A stretch of 36,659 nt of DNA from Roseovarius sp. Lineage in GTDB: Bacteria; Pseudomonadota; Alphaproteobacteria; Rhodobacterales; Rhodobacteraceae. The notes under the pieces are model-generated. The model was not told where the DNA came from and made no database searches. It was given only the letters and a program-made list of their open reading frames with translations. The stretch spans positions 1-36,659 of the forward strand of contig JADQCC010000275.1 of assembly GCA_016278295.1 (NCBI GenBank), read 5' to 3'. The position numbers were made by a program, and so were the translations under genes. Shown here in pieces: positions 25,275 to 33,334 of this stretch (positions are counted from its first letter, which is position 1; each line of letters opens with the position of its first letter).

Positions 25275-26402
25275 CTACGCCTCGGCCATCAGGCCGGGAT
25301 TGAGGATGCCGCGCGGGTCGAAACGCTGCCGCAGCCCGGCCTGAAGCGCGGCCACCGGCGCGGCCAGCGGGGGAAAGGCGTCCGTTCCCGCCCCGCGCAC
25401 CCGCGTGGCATGGCCGCCGCGCTGCGCCACGGTCTCCCGTATCTCCGTCCCGCCTGTCCCCTCGGGCATCAGCAGCCAGACAAGGCCCCCGCCCCAGTCA
25501 TAGACTGCCTCGGCGCCCGGCAGGGCGGCGACGATCCCGGGCGCGTCTGTGGGCTTGACCGACAGCCGCCACACGGCGCCCGCGCGCCCGTGAAACGGCT
25601 CGACATCGCGGATATACCGCCAGTCGGCGGCGGTGCGGTCCGGGTCGGTCTCTAGTGTGAAGGTGCCGGAATCCGCTAGCAGCTTTTGCATCTCCCCGGC
25701 CCGATAGGCGACCGAGTCCGCGAACCCTTCGAGCCGGATCATCGTCACCGGTGCGCCATCAAGACCGCGTTGCAGATGCGCGGCACCGCTCACCTCGTAG
25801 GGCGAGCCCAGAGCGCGGCACAGCACCTGAATGGCGGTGGCGTCGTCCAGCCCCTCGCACAAGAGCACGCCGGTTGCGCGCGGGCGCGGCAGCACCTTGA
25901 GCGCCACCTCGGTCAGCACGCCCAGCGTGCCGTAGCTACCGGCCATCAGCTTGACCATGTCGTAGCCGGTCACGTTCTTCATCACCCGCCCGCCATTGCG
26001 GACGATACGCCCCTGCCCATCGACAAAGCGCACACCCAGCAGGAAGTCGCGGCAGGCCCCGGCCTGAACGCGGCGCGGCCCGCTGACATTGGCGGCCACC
26101 ACGCCGCCGATGGTGGGGGTTCCGTCCGTGTCGAGAAGCCCGCGATGGTCCATCGGCTCGAAGGCGAGCCGCTGCCCTTCGGCCTCGAGCGCGGCCTCGA
26201 TCTCCGAGACCGGCGTACCCGCCCGCACCACGAGGGTGAGCGCGCCGGGCTCGTAAAGCTCGATCCCTGCCATCGACGATGTCGAGAGCCGTGCGCCATT
26301 CGATGCCCCGCCGATGGGCCGCGTGCCGCCGCCCTCGATGCGCAGCGGACCCTCGGCCTTCTTGATGATCGTGGCAAGCTCTGCCTCTGTCTCGGGTGTC
26401 AT
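25275..26402 (-). CDS. glcE: glycolate oxidase FAD-binding subunit
   Basis: Starting at 26402 gives 375 residues (MTPETEAELATIIKKAEGPL). The PCMH-type FAD domain shows EGGGTRPIG and a run VANVSGPRRVQAGACRDFLLGVRFVDGQG, then MKNVTGYDMVKLMAGSYGTLGVLTEV. It is shorter than GlcD, as usual for GlcE. The open frame to 26528 would add 42 Arg-rich residues read across the intergenic hairpin, so it was rejected. The ribosome site is weak (AAGAAGAAG). Confidence 0.94.
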   Translation of the reverse strand: MTPETEAELATIIKKAEGPLRIEGGGTRPIGGASNGARLSTSSMAGIELYEPGALTLVVRAGTPVSEIEAALEAEGQRLAFEPMDHRGLLDTDGTPTIGGVVAANVSGPRRVQAGACRDFLLGVRFVDGQGRIVRNGGRVMKNVTGYDMVKLMAGSYGTLGVLTEVALKVLPRPRATGVLLCEGLDDATAIQVLCRALGSPYEVSGAAHLQRGLDGAPVTMIRLEGFADSVAYRAGEMQKLLADSGTFTLETDPDRTAADWRYIRDVEPFHGRAGAVWRLSVKPTDAPGIVAALPGAEAVYDWGGGLVWLLMPEGTGGTEIRETVAQRGGHATRVRGAGTDAFPPLAAPVAALQAGLRQRFDPRGILNPGLMAEA

Positions 26403-26414
26403 GCGGCTTCTTCT

Positions 26415-26460
26415 TGGTAAAAATACTCTGGGGGTCCGGGGGTAAAACCCCCGGGGGGCG
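26415..26460 (-). other. GC hairpin plus conserved-looking motif between glcD and glcE
   Basis: CCGGGGGT-AAA-ACCCCCGG (26436-26454) forms an 8-pair hairpin. In the minus direction it is followed by CCCCCAGAGTATTTTTACCAAG, ending with a T-run at 26424-26420. The GAGTATTTTT-ACCAAGA block resembles a motif I have seen repeatedly between genes in Roseobacter-group genomes. It may partly terminate transcription after glcD or be a dispersed palindromic repeat. Confidence 0.45.
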
Positions 26461-26464
26461 AAGA

Positions 26465-27898
26465 TCAGGCCGCGCGCCGCGCGCCGGAGACGTCGAGTGG
26501 AAACACCTTGGCGGGGTTCAAGAGCCATTTCGGGTCGAACACGTCCTTTACATCCATTTGCGCGGAAAGGTCGTCGGCCCCGTACTGATGCGCCATCAGG
26601 TCGCGTTTCTCGATCCCCACGCCATGCTCGCCGGTGAGGCAGCCGCCGACCTCCACGCAGAGCTTGAGGATTTCCGCGCCGAACGTCTCGCAGGTCTCGA
26701 GATCGCCCGGCTTGTTGGCGTCGAACAGGATCAGCGGGTGCATGTTGCCGTCACCCGCGTGGAACACGTTGGCCACGTCGAGGCCGAACTCGCGGCTCAT
26801 CTCGCCGATCCGGCCCAGCACATGGGGCAGGGCGCTCACCGGGATGGTGCCGTCGAGGCACATGTAGTCGCCGATCTGACCCATCGCGCCGAAGGCGGAT
26901 TTGCGCCCCTTCCAGATCGCCGCGCTCTCTTCTTCCGAACGGCTCTGGCGCAGCTCCACCGGGTCGTGGCGGCGCGCGATCGCCTCGATGAGGCCCAATT
27001 GCTCGTCGATTTCAGGGTCCGATCCTTCGACCTCCACGATCAGCAGTGCTTCGCAATCGGGGTATCCGGCATGGGCGAAATCCTCTGTCGCGCGGATGCA
27101 GGGACGGTCCATGAACTCGATCGCCACGGGCAGCACGCCCGCCTTGATGATGTCGCTCACACAGGCCCCGGCCACCTCGCTCGAATCGAAACCGATCAGC
27201 ACCGGGCGCGCGCCCTCGGGCTTGCGCAGGATGCGTAGCGTCGCCTCGGTCACCACGCCAAGCTGACCCTCCGAGCCGCAGACGAGCCCCAGCAGGTCAT
27301 AGCCCGCGGCATCGAGATGCGCGCCGCCAAGCTCCACCACCGTGCCGTCCATCAGCACCATGGTCACGCCCATCAGGTTGTTTGTGGTCACGCCGTATTT
27401 GAGGCAATGCGCCCCGCCCGAGTTCATCGCGATATTGCCCGCGATGGCGCAGGCAAGCTGCGAGGACGGGTCGGGCGCGTAGAAAAACCCCTCTTCCTCC
27501 ACCGCGCCGGTGACGCTGAGATTGGTGCGCCCGGTCTGTACCCGGATGAAGCGATTGTCGTAATCGGTTTCCAGAACCTCGGTCATCCGCGCCACGCCGA
27601 GGATGACGCTGTCGGCGGTGGGCAGCGCGCCGCCGGCAAGCGACGTGCCCGCACCGCGCGGCACCACCGGCACGCCTATTTCGTGGCAGATGGCCAGCGC
27701 CTCCGCGACCTCTCGCGTCGACGCAGGCAGCAGCACCGCGAGCGGCGGACATTTGTAGGCGGTCAGCGCGTCGCATTCATAGGCGCGTGTTTCCACCGGA
27801 TCCTCGATCACGGAGTCGCGCGGCAAAACCTTGCGCAGGCGCGCCACGAGTTCCGCCTTGCGGGCGAGAATGTCGGGGTTCGGCTCGGGCATCTGCAT
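26465..27898 (-). CDS. glcD: glycolate oxidase subunit GlcD (FAD-linked)
   Basis: The 477-residue protein belongs to the PCMH/VAO flavoprotein group. Visible blocks are PVVPRGAGTSLAGGALP (FAD contact), GNIAMNSGGAHCLKYGVTTNN and GEHGVGIEKRDLM near the C-terminus. It oxidises glycolate (or D-lactate) to glyoxylate with GlcE and GlcF. The ATG at 27898 follows AGGAGAAGCCC; an ATG two codons on is possible. The promoter region carries a perfect palindrome overlapping a TATATA element, suggesting control by a GntR-type regulator not encoded in this window. Confidence 0.95.
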   Translation of the reverse strand: MQMPEPNPDILARKAELVARLRKVLPRDSVIEDPVETRAYECDALTAYKCPPLAVLLPASTREVAEALAICHEIGVPVVPRGAGTSLAGGALPTADSVILGVARMTEVLETDYDNRFIRVQTGRTNLSVTGAVEEEGFFYAPDPSSQLACAIAGNIAMNSGGAHCLKYGVTTNNLMGVTMVLMDGTVVELGGAHLDAAGYDLLGLVCGSEGQLGVVTEATLRILRKPEGARPVLIGFDSSEVAGACVSDIIKAGVLPVAIEFMDRPCIRATEDFAHAGYPDCEALLIVEVEGSDPEIDEQLGLIEAIARRHDPVELRQSRSEEESAAIWKGRKSAFGAMGQIGDYMCLDGTIPVSALPHVLGRIGEMSREFGLDVANVFHAGDGNMHPLILFDANKPGDLETCETFGAEILKLCVEVGGCLTGEHGVGIEKRDLMAHQYGADDLSAQMDVKDVFDPKWLLNPAKVFPLDVSGARRAA

Positions 27899-27910
27899 GG
27901 GCTTCTCCTG

Positions 27911-27937
27911 AAATTGGTAAATCTATATAACCAATTT
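27911..27937 (-). promoter_or_regulatory. palindromic operator and -10 of the glcDEF operon
   Basis: AAATTGGT and ACCAATTT are perfect 8-base inverted arms separated by 11 bases, and the spacer contains TATATA (27924-27929), a likely -10 for glcD on the minus strand. TGGT...ACCA half-sites are typical of FCD-type GntR regulators (PdhR, LldR, GlcC), although those normally have a three-base spacer. The palindrome lies 13 bases above the glcD ATG and could also affect the divergent gene at 28018. Confidence 0.6.
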
Positions 27938-28017
27938 GGCCCATCCGCGAGTCCTTTTTTGCCACAAGGCGCGTGGCAGACCTTGCGCAGACACACCGCC
28001 TCGGGCAGTCATCGCAC

Positions 28018-28428
28018 ATGGAGTGGGTCAAGATCATCCATATTCTTTGTGTCATGGGGTGGATGACCTCCATCTTCGCCGTGCCGCGTGCGCTCATCTA
28101 CTGGCGTCGTGAATGGGATCGCCTGGGTGAATTCGGTCCCTTGGGCGACCTGACCATCCGGCTCTATCGTTTCTCGCTCGGCCTCGGCGTCATTGCCATC
28201 GGCACCGGGATTTACCTCGCGAACTGGCTGGGCTGGCCGGGTTGGGCGCATCTCAAGCTGGCGCTGGTGCTGGCGTTGGCGGTGCATTACGGCTGGACCG
28301 GGCGGCTGGTGCTGCGTGCACGCAAGGGCATGTTTACAGAGAGTGACCGATTCCTGCGTATTTTCAACGAAATCAGCGTTCTGGGCGCAATCGCGGTTCT
28401 ATGGGCCGTGGTCGTGCGGCCGTTTTGA
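28018..28428 (+). CDS. HemJ/CopD-like small membrane protein
   Basis: From the ATG at 28018 the protein has 136 residues and about four membrane spans. The first span carries a His (MEWVKIIHILCVMGWMTSIFAVPRALIYW), like the HemJ/UPF0093 family (protoporphyrinogen oxidase, haem synthesis) and the related CopD membrane proteins. It is close to HemJ in length, but the usual LPR-FVYH element reads VPRALIYW, so the activity is uncertain. The frame open to 27973 adds 15 hydrophilic residues. The DUF599 gene starts six bases after its stop. Confidence 0.65.
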   Translation: MEWVKIIHILCVMGWMTSIFAVPRALIYWRREWDRLGEFGPLGDLTIRLYRFSLGLGVIAIGTGIYLANWLGWPGWAHLKLALVLALAVHYGWTGRLVLRARKGMFTESDRFLRIFNEISVLGAIAVLWAVVVRPF

Positions 28429-28433
28429 ACGCC

Positions 28434-29159
28434 ATGACAGAGATCCTCAACGACGCGCTCGGGCATTTCACGCCGCTCGATCTTGCCGCCTTTCTGATGC
28501 TCGTACTTGCATGGTCGGGGGTGACGCTGCTGATCGAGCACGCGCCGCGCCGGTTTCCCTCGACCTCAAACCTCATGGCGCAGTATCGCCGCGAATGGAT
28601 GGTGCAATTCGTCACCCGCGATCCGCGCATCTTCGATTCGCAGATCATCGGGCAATTGCGGCAAGGCACTTCTTTCTTTGCCTCTGCGACGCTCATCGCC
28701 ATCGGGGGCACGCTGGCGCTGCTGGGCGAGGTGGAGCGGCTGATCGGGCTGGCCGACGACCTGTTGACAGGCACGGCGCCGGTGATCGTGTGGGAGGTCA
28801 AGATCCTCGTGATCGTCGCCTTTCTCACCAACGCCTTTCTCAAGTTCGTGTGGGCGAACCGGCTGTTCGGCTATTGCGCGGTGATGATGGCGGCGGTGCC
28901 GAACGATTCCGCCAACCCGGCGGCGCCGCCGCGCGCGCAAAAGGCGGCCGAGATCAACATCACCGCCGCGCGCGGCTTCAACCGCGGGCTGCGCGCGCTC
29001 TATTTCGCGCTGGCCGCGGCGGCGTGGCTGTTCGGGGCGGCGGCGTTACTGCTCGCGGTGGCGATCACGCTCATGGTGCTGTTGCGGCGCGAATTCGCCT
29101 CGCATTCGCGCGCAGTGCTGATGCGCCCCGAGGGCGATGGGAAAGACACGCGGACGTGA
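28434..29159 (+). CDS. DUF599 family membrane protein
   Basis: The 241-residue protein has about four spans (AAFLMLVLAWSGVTLLI; FFASATLIAIGGTLALLG; VWEVKILVIVAFLTNAFLKFVWA; ALYFALAAAAWLFGAAALLLAVAI). The block REWMVQFVTRDPRIFDSQIIGQLRQGTSFFAS identifies DUF599. The function of the family is unknown. It is probably co-transcribed with the HemJ-like gene five bases upstream. The frame to 28401 overlaps that gene and was not chosen. Confidence 0.82.
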   Translation: MTEILNDALGHFTPLDLAAFLMLVLAWSGVTLLIEHAPRRFPSTSNLMAQYRREWMVQFVTRDPRIFDSQIIGQLRQGTSFFASATLIAIGGTLALLGEVERLIGLADDLLTGTAPVIVWEVKILVIVAFLTNAFLKFVWANRLFGYCAVMMAAVPNDSANPAAPPRAQKAAEINITAARGFNRGLRALYFALAAAAWLFGAAALLLAVAITLMVLLRREFASHSRAVLMRPEGDGKDTRT

Positions 29160-29182
29160 GTGCATTCGCGGCACGGACGGGT

Positions 29183-29563
29183 ATGATGCCGCGTATGAGA
29201 CAGATCGCGTTTACCCTCGCCGCTGCGCTCGCCGTTCCCCTTGCCGCCCCGGCGCTCGCGCACGAGCCCGATATCCTCGGGGCGGTGGCTGCCAAGTCGG
29301 GCATGTCGTGGCGCGTCGATGTCACGCTGGAGCATCCCGATACCGGCTGGGATCACTATGCCGACGGGTGGGAAGTGCTCGATACCAACGGTAACCGGAT
29401 CGGCTACCGGCTGCTGCATCATCCGCACGTGAATGAACAGCCGTTCACGCGCTCGCTCACCGATCTCGACCTGCCCGACGGTACGCTCACGATCCTTATC
29501 CGCGCGCACTGTTCGGTGGATGGCTGGAGCGATAAAACCTTTCGCGTCGATATCGACCCGTGA
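29183..29563 (+). CDS. small secreted protein of unknown function
   Basis: The 126-residue product has a signal peptide (MRQIAFTLAAALAVPLAAPALA after a four-residue lead). The compact mature domain has a beta-sandwich-like pattern (WRVDVTLEHPDTGWDHYADGWEVLD; YRLLHHPHVNEQPFTRSL; LTILIRAHCSVDGWSDKTFRVDI). A start at 29194 would give the signal peptide directly. I do not recognise the family. It follows the DUF599 gene by 23 bases on the same strand and converges with the META gene 22 bases on. Confidence 0.7.
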   Translation: MMPRMRQIAFTLAAALAVPLAAPALAHEPDILGAVAAKSGMSWRVDVTLEHPDTGWDHYADGWEVLDTNGNRIGYRLLHHPHVNEQPFTRSLTDLDLPDGTLTILIRAHCSVDGWSDKTFRVDIDP

Positions 29564-29585
29564 TCCCTCATGGGCGCGATCCTGT

Positions 29586-30827
29586 TCAGGGCCGTGCGGC
29601 CTCGATCAGGACGGTGCGGCGATCCTCGGCCAAGAGCCGTAGCCGTCCGCGTGCGTCCACATCGAACGCCATGACCTGTTCAAGCGCGTCAAGCATCCGC
29701 CGTTCCTGTTCCATCAGCGGCTCGGGGCAGGCCATCATGGTGCTGGCCATCGGCCCGAAACGCAGACCCTCGCCCGACAGGCTGAACCCGCCGGCGATAC
29801 GGTTGCAGCCACCGCTTCCCGCCACGCGCCCGGCGTCGAGAAAGTTCAGTGACAGGCGCTCCGGCTCTATCAGTGTGGCATCGCCGAGGGCGGTGACCTG
29901 CCATGCGCCGCCAGTAAGCAGATCGGCAGGATCGCCGCCGCAGCCGCGCAGCACCCGGTCGCCGAGCGCGAGGTGCGCGGTATCGGGATAGGGCATGCCG
30001 GTGGCGTCATCGTGACACAGACGCTCTTCGATGCGCAGGCGGGCGTCGGCCCCGGACAGGTCGAATTCATAGCCGCCGGGCACGGCGCGCGCCTCGGGGC
30101 GGGGCGCCTCTCGCGTGATTTCGCCGTAGTCAGCCACGATTCCGGCGGTTTGTCCGTCAAGCGAGACGTGCCAGCCCGGTTCGTTTCCGCGTGCGCGGTA
30201 GGGGCGTTCGGCGGGCGGCAGCACCTTGCGGCATTCAGGCAGGTCGCGACCGTTGAGCTGCACCATTGCCGCGTCACCCTTGCTCCAGAAGCTCGTGCCG
30301 GGCTCGTCCACGGCGTCATAGCGCCCCCCCGAGGCCGCCTCGACCTGAACCAGGGGAATGTCGCGGCCATCAGCGCGCAGAACCGCCTCGTCACCCAGCA
30401 TGCCCATCGACACGCTCACGTCACCGCAAGTGAAATCCGTGGCGAAGGCGAGTGGGCTCACGGGATCGAGGAACAGATCGCCCAGCGCCACCGGCTCGGT
30501 GCCCGCGGCGAAGGGAACGCCCTCGATGATCCACCTCGGCGCGTCGTTCACCTCGATCAGCGCCCGCACCGTCCCCGATAGCCCGGGCGGCACCTCAACG
30601 GTGAAGCGGCGCGGCATGTCGAGCCCGTCGCCCGCAAACCCGGCCTCGCCCAGCGTTACGCCAAACCGGCCCTCTACCCACACCATCGCCCGCGCACCGG
30701 GTGGCAGGGCGATCTTTTGCTTGTAGGTGAGCGCGCCGGTCACGACGCGTGATTCCGCCGCCTCTTCCGCGGACGACGCGACCGTGCCGACCGTCAGGCC
30801 AAGGGCAAGAGCAAGGAACCGAATCAT
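29586..30827 (-). CDS. META-domain (HslJ-like) secreted multidomain protein
   Basis: Starting at 30827 gives 413 residues with a signal peptide (MIRFLALALGLTVGTVASSA). The first domain (about 25-110, VVTGALTYKQKIALPPGARAMVWVEG) resembles YbaY/YscW-type beta barrels. The middle region (about 210-300) has the GNEPGWHVSLDG block of COG3650-type lipoproteins. The C-terminus (about 315-410) is a META/HslJ domain (SLNFLDAGRVAGSGGCNRIAGGFSL...MMACPEPLMEQERRML). HslJ-like proteins are linked to envelope stress. The frame to 30887 adds 20 residues before the signal peptide and was rejected. Confidence 0.8.
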   Translation of the reverse strand: MIRFLALALGLTVGTVASSAEEAAESRVVTGALTYKQKIALPPGARAMVWVEGRFGVTLGEAGFAGDGLDMPRRFTVEVPPGLSGTVRALIEVNDAPRWIIEGVPFAAGTEPVALGDLFLDPVSPLAFATDFTCGDVSVSMGMLGDEAVLRADGRDIPLVQVEAASGGRYDAVDEPGTSFWSKGDAAMVQLNGRDLPECRKVLPPAERPYRARGNEPGWHVSLDGQTAGIVADYGEITREAPRPEARAVPGGYEFDLSGADARLRIEERLCHDDATGMPYPDTAHLALGDRVLRGCGGDPADLLTGGAWQVTALGDATLIEPERLSLNFLDAGRVAGSGGCNRIAGGFSLSGEGLRFGPMASTMMACPEPLMEQERRMLDALEQVMAFDVDARGRLRLLAEDRRTVLIEAARP

Positions 30828-30900
30828 GACCGCTTCTTTCGAGATGACGCCACGCGCACAGCGTAGCGTCACTCCGGGTTCGGCCAAAGCGACGATTTTT

Positions 30901-32373
30901 CTACACGCTCATGCAGATGTATTTCATCTCGAGGAATTCATCGATGCCGTGGTGGCTGCCTTCGCGGCCCAGGCCCGACTGCTTGACCCCGCCGAACGGA
31001 GCGACCTCGGTCGAGATGATGCCTGTATTGACGCCAACGATCCCGTATTCCAGTGCCTCTGCCACCTTGGCGACGCGGCTGAGATCCTTGGCGTAGAAAT
31101 ACGAGGCGAGGCCGAAGATCGTGTCATTGGCCATGGCGATCACGTCATCCTCGTCCTCGAAGCGGAAGAGCGGTGCGAGGGGGCCGAAGGTCTCGTCGGT
31201 GGCAATCAGCATATCCTGCGTCACATCCGCAAGGATTGTGGGTGGCAGGAAGTGGCCCGGCCCCTGTGCTGGCGTGCCGCCGCCCATCACCACCTTCGCG
31301 CCCTTGGCGGTGGCGTCGGCCACGTGTTCCTTCACCTTCTCGATGGCGTCGGCATTGATGAGCGGCCCCAGCGTTGTGCCGTCCTCGAACCCGTCACCTA
31401 TCTTGAGCTTTTCCACCGCCGCCTGGAGCTTGGCGGCAAAGGCGTCATAGACGCCCGATTGCACGTAGATGCGGTTGGCGCAGACGCAGGTCTGGCCGTT
31501 GTTGCGGAACTTGCACAGGATCGCGCCCTCGACCGCCGCATCGAGATCGGCATCGTCAAAGACGATGAAGGGTGCGTTGCCGCCCAGCTCCATCGAGCAT
31601 TTCATCACCTGGTCGGCGGCCTGCCGCAGCAGGATGCGCCCCACCTCGGTGCTGCCGGTGAACGTGAGCTTGCGCACGCCCGGGTTCTCGCAGAACTCCT
31701 TGCCTACGTCCGAGGCACTCGATGACGGGACGATGTTGAACACGCCCGCCGGGATGCCCGCACGCTCGGCCAGTACGCCCATCGCCGTGGCCGAAAGCGG
31801 CGTTTCCGCCGCGGGTCGCCCGATGAAGGCACAGCCGGCGGCCAGCGCCGGCGCGGCCTTGCGGGTGATCATGGCGTTGGGGAAATTCCACGGCGTGATC
31901 GAGGCGGCGACGCCGATGGGCTGCTTGATGACGGTGATCCGCTTGTCGCGTTGGTGGCCGGGGATGGTCTCGCCATAGATGCGCTTGGCTTCTTCGCCAA
32001 AGAACTCGATGAACGAGGCGCCATAGGCGATCTCGCCCTTGGCCTCGGCCAGCGGCTTGCCCTGCTCGGCGGTCAGGATCACGCCGAGGTCGTGCTGGTT
32101 CTCCATCATCAGGTCAAAGAACTTGCGCAGTACCGCCGCGCGTTCCTTGCCGGTCCATTTGGCCCATTCTTTTTGTGCGGCCTCGGCGGTGGAGATGGCA
32201 TGGGCCACTTGCGCGCGGCTCAGATCGGCGACGTTGGCGATCACGTCGCCGCGGGCAGGGTTGGTGACTTGAAACGTGCCGTTGTCGCCATCCACCCATT
32301 GCCCGCCGATATAGGCCTTCTCCGCCAGCAGGGCGGGATCGTTCAGCATGGATTTCAGGTTGGTCGGGGTCAT
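30901..32373 (-). CDS. gabD: NAD(P)-dependent succinate-semialdehyde dehydrogenase
   Basis: The 490-residue protein is of aldehyde dehydrogenase family 5 type. The catalytic set is present: ITPWNFPNAMITRK (Asn), MELGGNAPFIV (general base Glu) and NNGQTCVCANR (nucleophilic Cys), with GGVKQSGLGREGSHHGIDEFLE at the C-terminus. The usual cofactor-site Lys in a VKPA-type motif reads Arg (FIGRPAAETP), which I believe is common in related Rhodobacteraceae enzymes. It oxidises succinate semialdehyde to succinate, for example from GABA. The start at 32373 follows AGAGGA; the frame to 32415 was rejected. Confidence 0.88.
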   Translation of the reverse strand: MTPTNLKSMLNDPALLAEKAYIGGQWVDGDNGTFQVTNPARGDVIANVADLSRAQVAHAISTAEAAQKEWAKWTGKERAAVLRKFFDLMMENQHDLGVILTAEQGKPLAEAKGEIAYGASFIEFFGEEAKRIYGETIPGHQRDKRITVIKQPIGVAASITPWNFPNAMITRKAAPALAAGCAFIGRPAAETPLSATAMGVLAERAGIPAGVFNIVPSSSASDVGKEFCENPGVRKLTFTGSTEVGRILLRQAADQVMKCSMELGGNAPFIVFDDADLDAAVEGAILCKFRNNGQTCVCANRIYVQSGVYDAFAAKLQAAVEKLKIGDGFEDGTTLGPLINADAIEKVKEHVADATAKGAKVVMGGGTPAQGPGHFLPPTILADVTQDMLIATDETFGPLAPLFRFEDEDDVIAMANDTIFGLASYFYAKDLSRVAKVAEALEYGIVGVNTGIISTEVAPFGGVKQSGLGREGSHHGIDEFLEMKYICMSV

Positions 32374-32460
32374 GGCGCGGTCCTCTTGCGATGTCGAATG
32401 CTCTCGCAAAGCCAAAGCAGCTTGGGCTAGGAATGTCTAGGGCCAGAGAGGGGCAGAACG

Positions 32461-33246
32461 ATGAGCGAACTGGACGACGCCTATGCGAACGTGCCGAACA
32501 TCCCGGGTGGTGCACAATATCCCGCACGCTGGACCGTGGCGGCAGAGGCGTTTCGCGCACGGCAGGCGGGGCGGGCGGAACTTGGCTTGCCATATGGCAA
32601 GAGCGCGCGGCAGGCGCTCGACCTCTTCCACCCCGAGGGCACGGCGCGGGGCTTGTGCGTCTTTGTGCATGGCGGCTACTGGCTGCGCTTCGACCGCTCG
32701 TTCTGGTCGCATCTCGCGGCTGGGCCGCTGGCGCGCGGCTGGGCAGTGGCGATGCCCTCCTACGATCTCTGCCCCGAGGTGCACATCGCCGACATCACCC
32801 GCCAGATCGCGCAGGCGGTGACGATGGCGGCAGACCGGGTGGCGGGCCCGGTTGCGCTTGCCGGGCATTCGGCGGGCGGGCACCTTGTGGCGCGCATGGC
32901 GGTGCCCGGTGTGCTGCCAGCCGCAGTTGCGGCGCGGCTCCGCCACGTCGTGCCGATCTCGCCGGTCTCTGATCTGCGCCCGCTCTTGCGCACCTCGATG
33001 AACGAACAGTTCCGGCTCGACGAGGCCGCGGCAGAGGCCGAGAGCCCGGTGCTCATGCGCCCCCTTCCAGTGCCGGTCTCGGTCTGGGTCGGCGGCGATG
33101 AATTGCCCGCCTTTCTCGACCAGGCACGCTGGCTGTCCGAAGCGTGGGGCGCGCCGCTCGAGGTCGCGAGAGGCAAGCACCATTTCGACGTGATCGAGGC
33201 GCTGGGCGACCCGGCAAGCGCGATGGTGGCACGGCTCACGGGCTGA
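32461..33246 (+). CDS. alpha/beta hydrolase (kynurenine formamidase-like)
   Basis: The 261-residue protein carries the oxyanion-hole HGGYW (near residue 70) and the nucleophile elbow GHSAGG (near 137). The C-terminal His lies in GKHHFDVIEALGD, as in esterase/arylformamidase types (HGGYW is typical of bacterial kynurenine formamidase-like proteins). It has no signal peptide. The start follows GAGGGG. The gene is divergent from the dehydrogenase, with 87 bases between them. The substrate cannot be read from the sequence. Confidence 0.82.
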   Translation: MSELDDAYANVPNIPGGAQYPARWTVAAEAFRARQAGRAELGLPYGKSARQALDLFHPEGTARGLCVFVHGGYWLRFDRSFWSHLAAGPLARGWAVAMPSYDLCPEVHIADITRQIAQAVTMAADRVAGPVALAGHSAGGHLVARMAVPGVLPAAVAARLRHVVPISPVSDLRPLLRTSMNEQFRLDEAAAEAESPVLMRPLPVPVSVWVGGDELPAFLDQARWLSEAWGAPLEVARGKHHFDVIEALGDPASAMVARLTG

Positions 33247-33334
33247 GCAGCGCGCGCGGCGTTCACGGACTGGCAAGATATCGCTCCAAGATTGGGCGCG
33301 TCCCGAGAGATGCCCCAAAACCCGGAGTGCCCCG

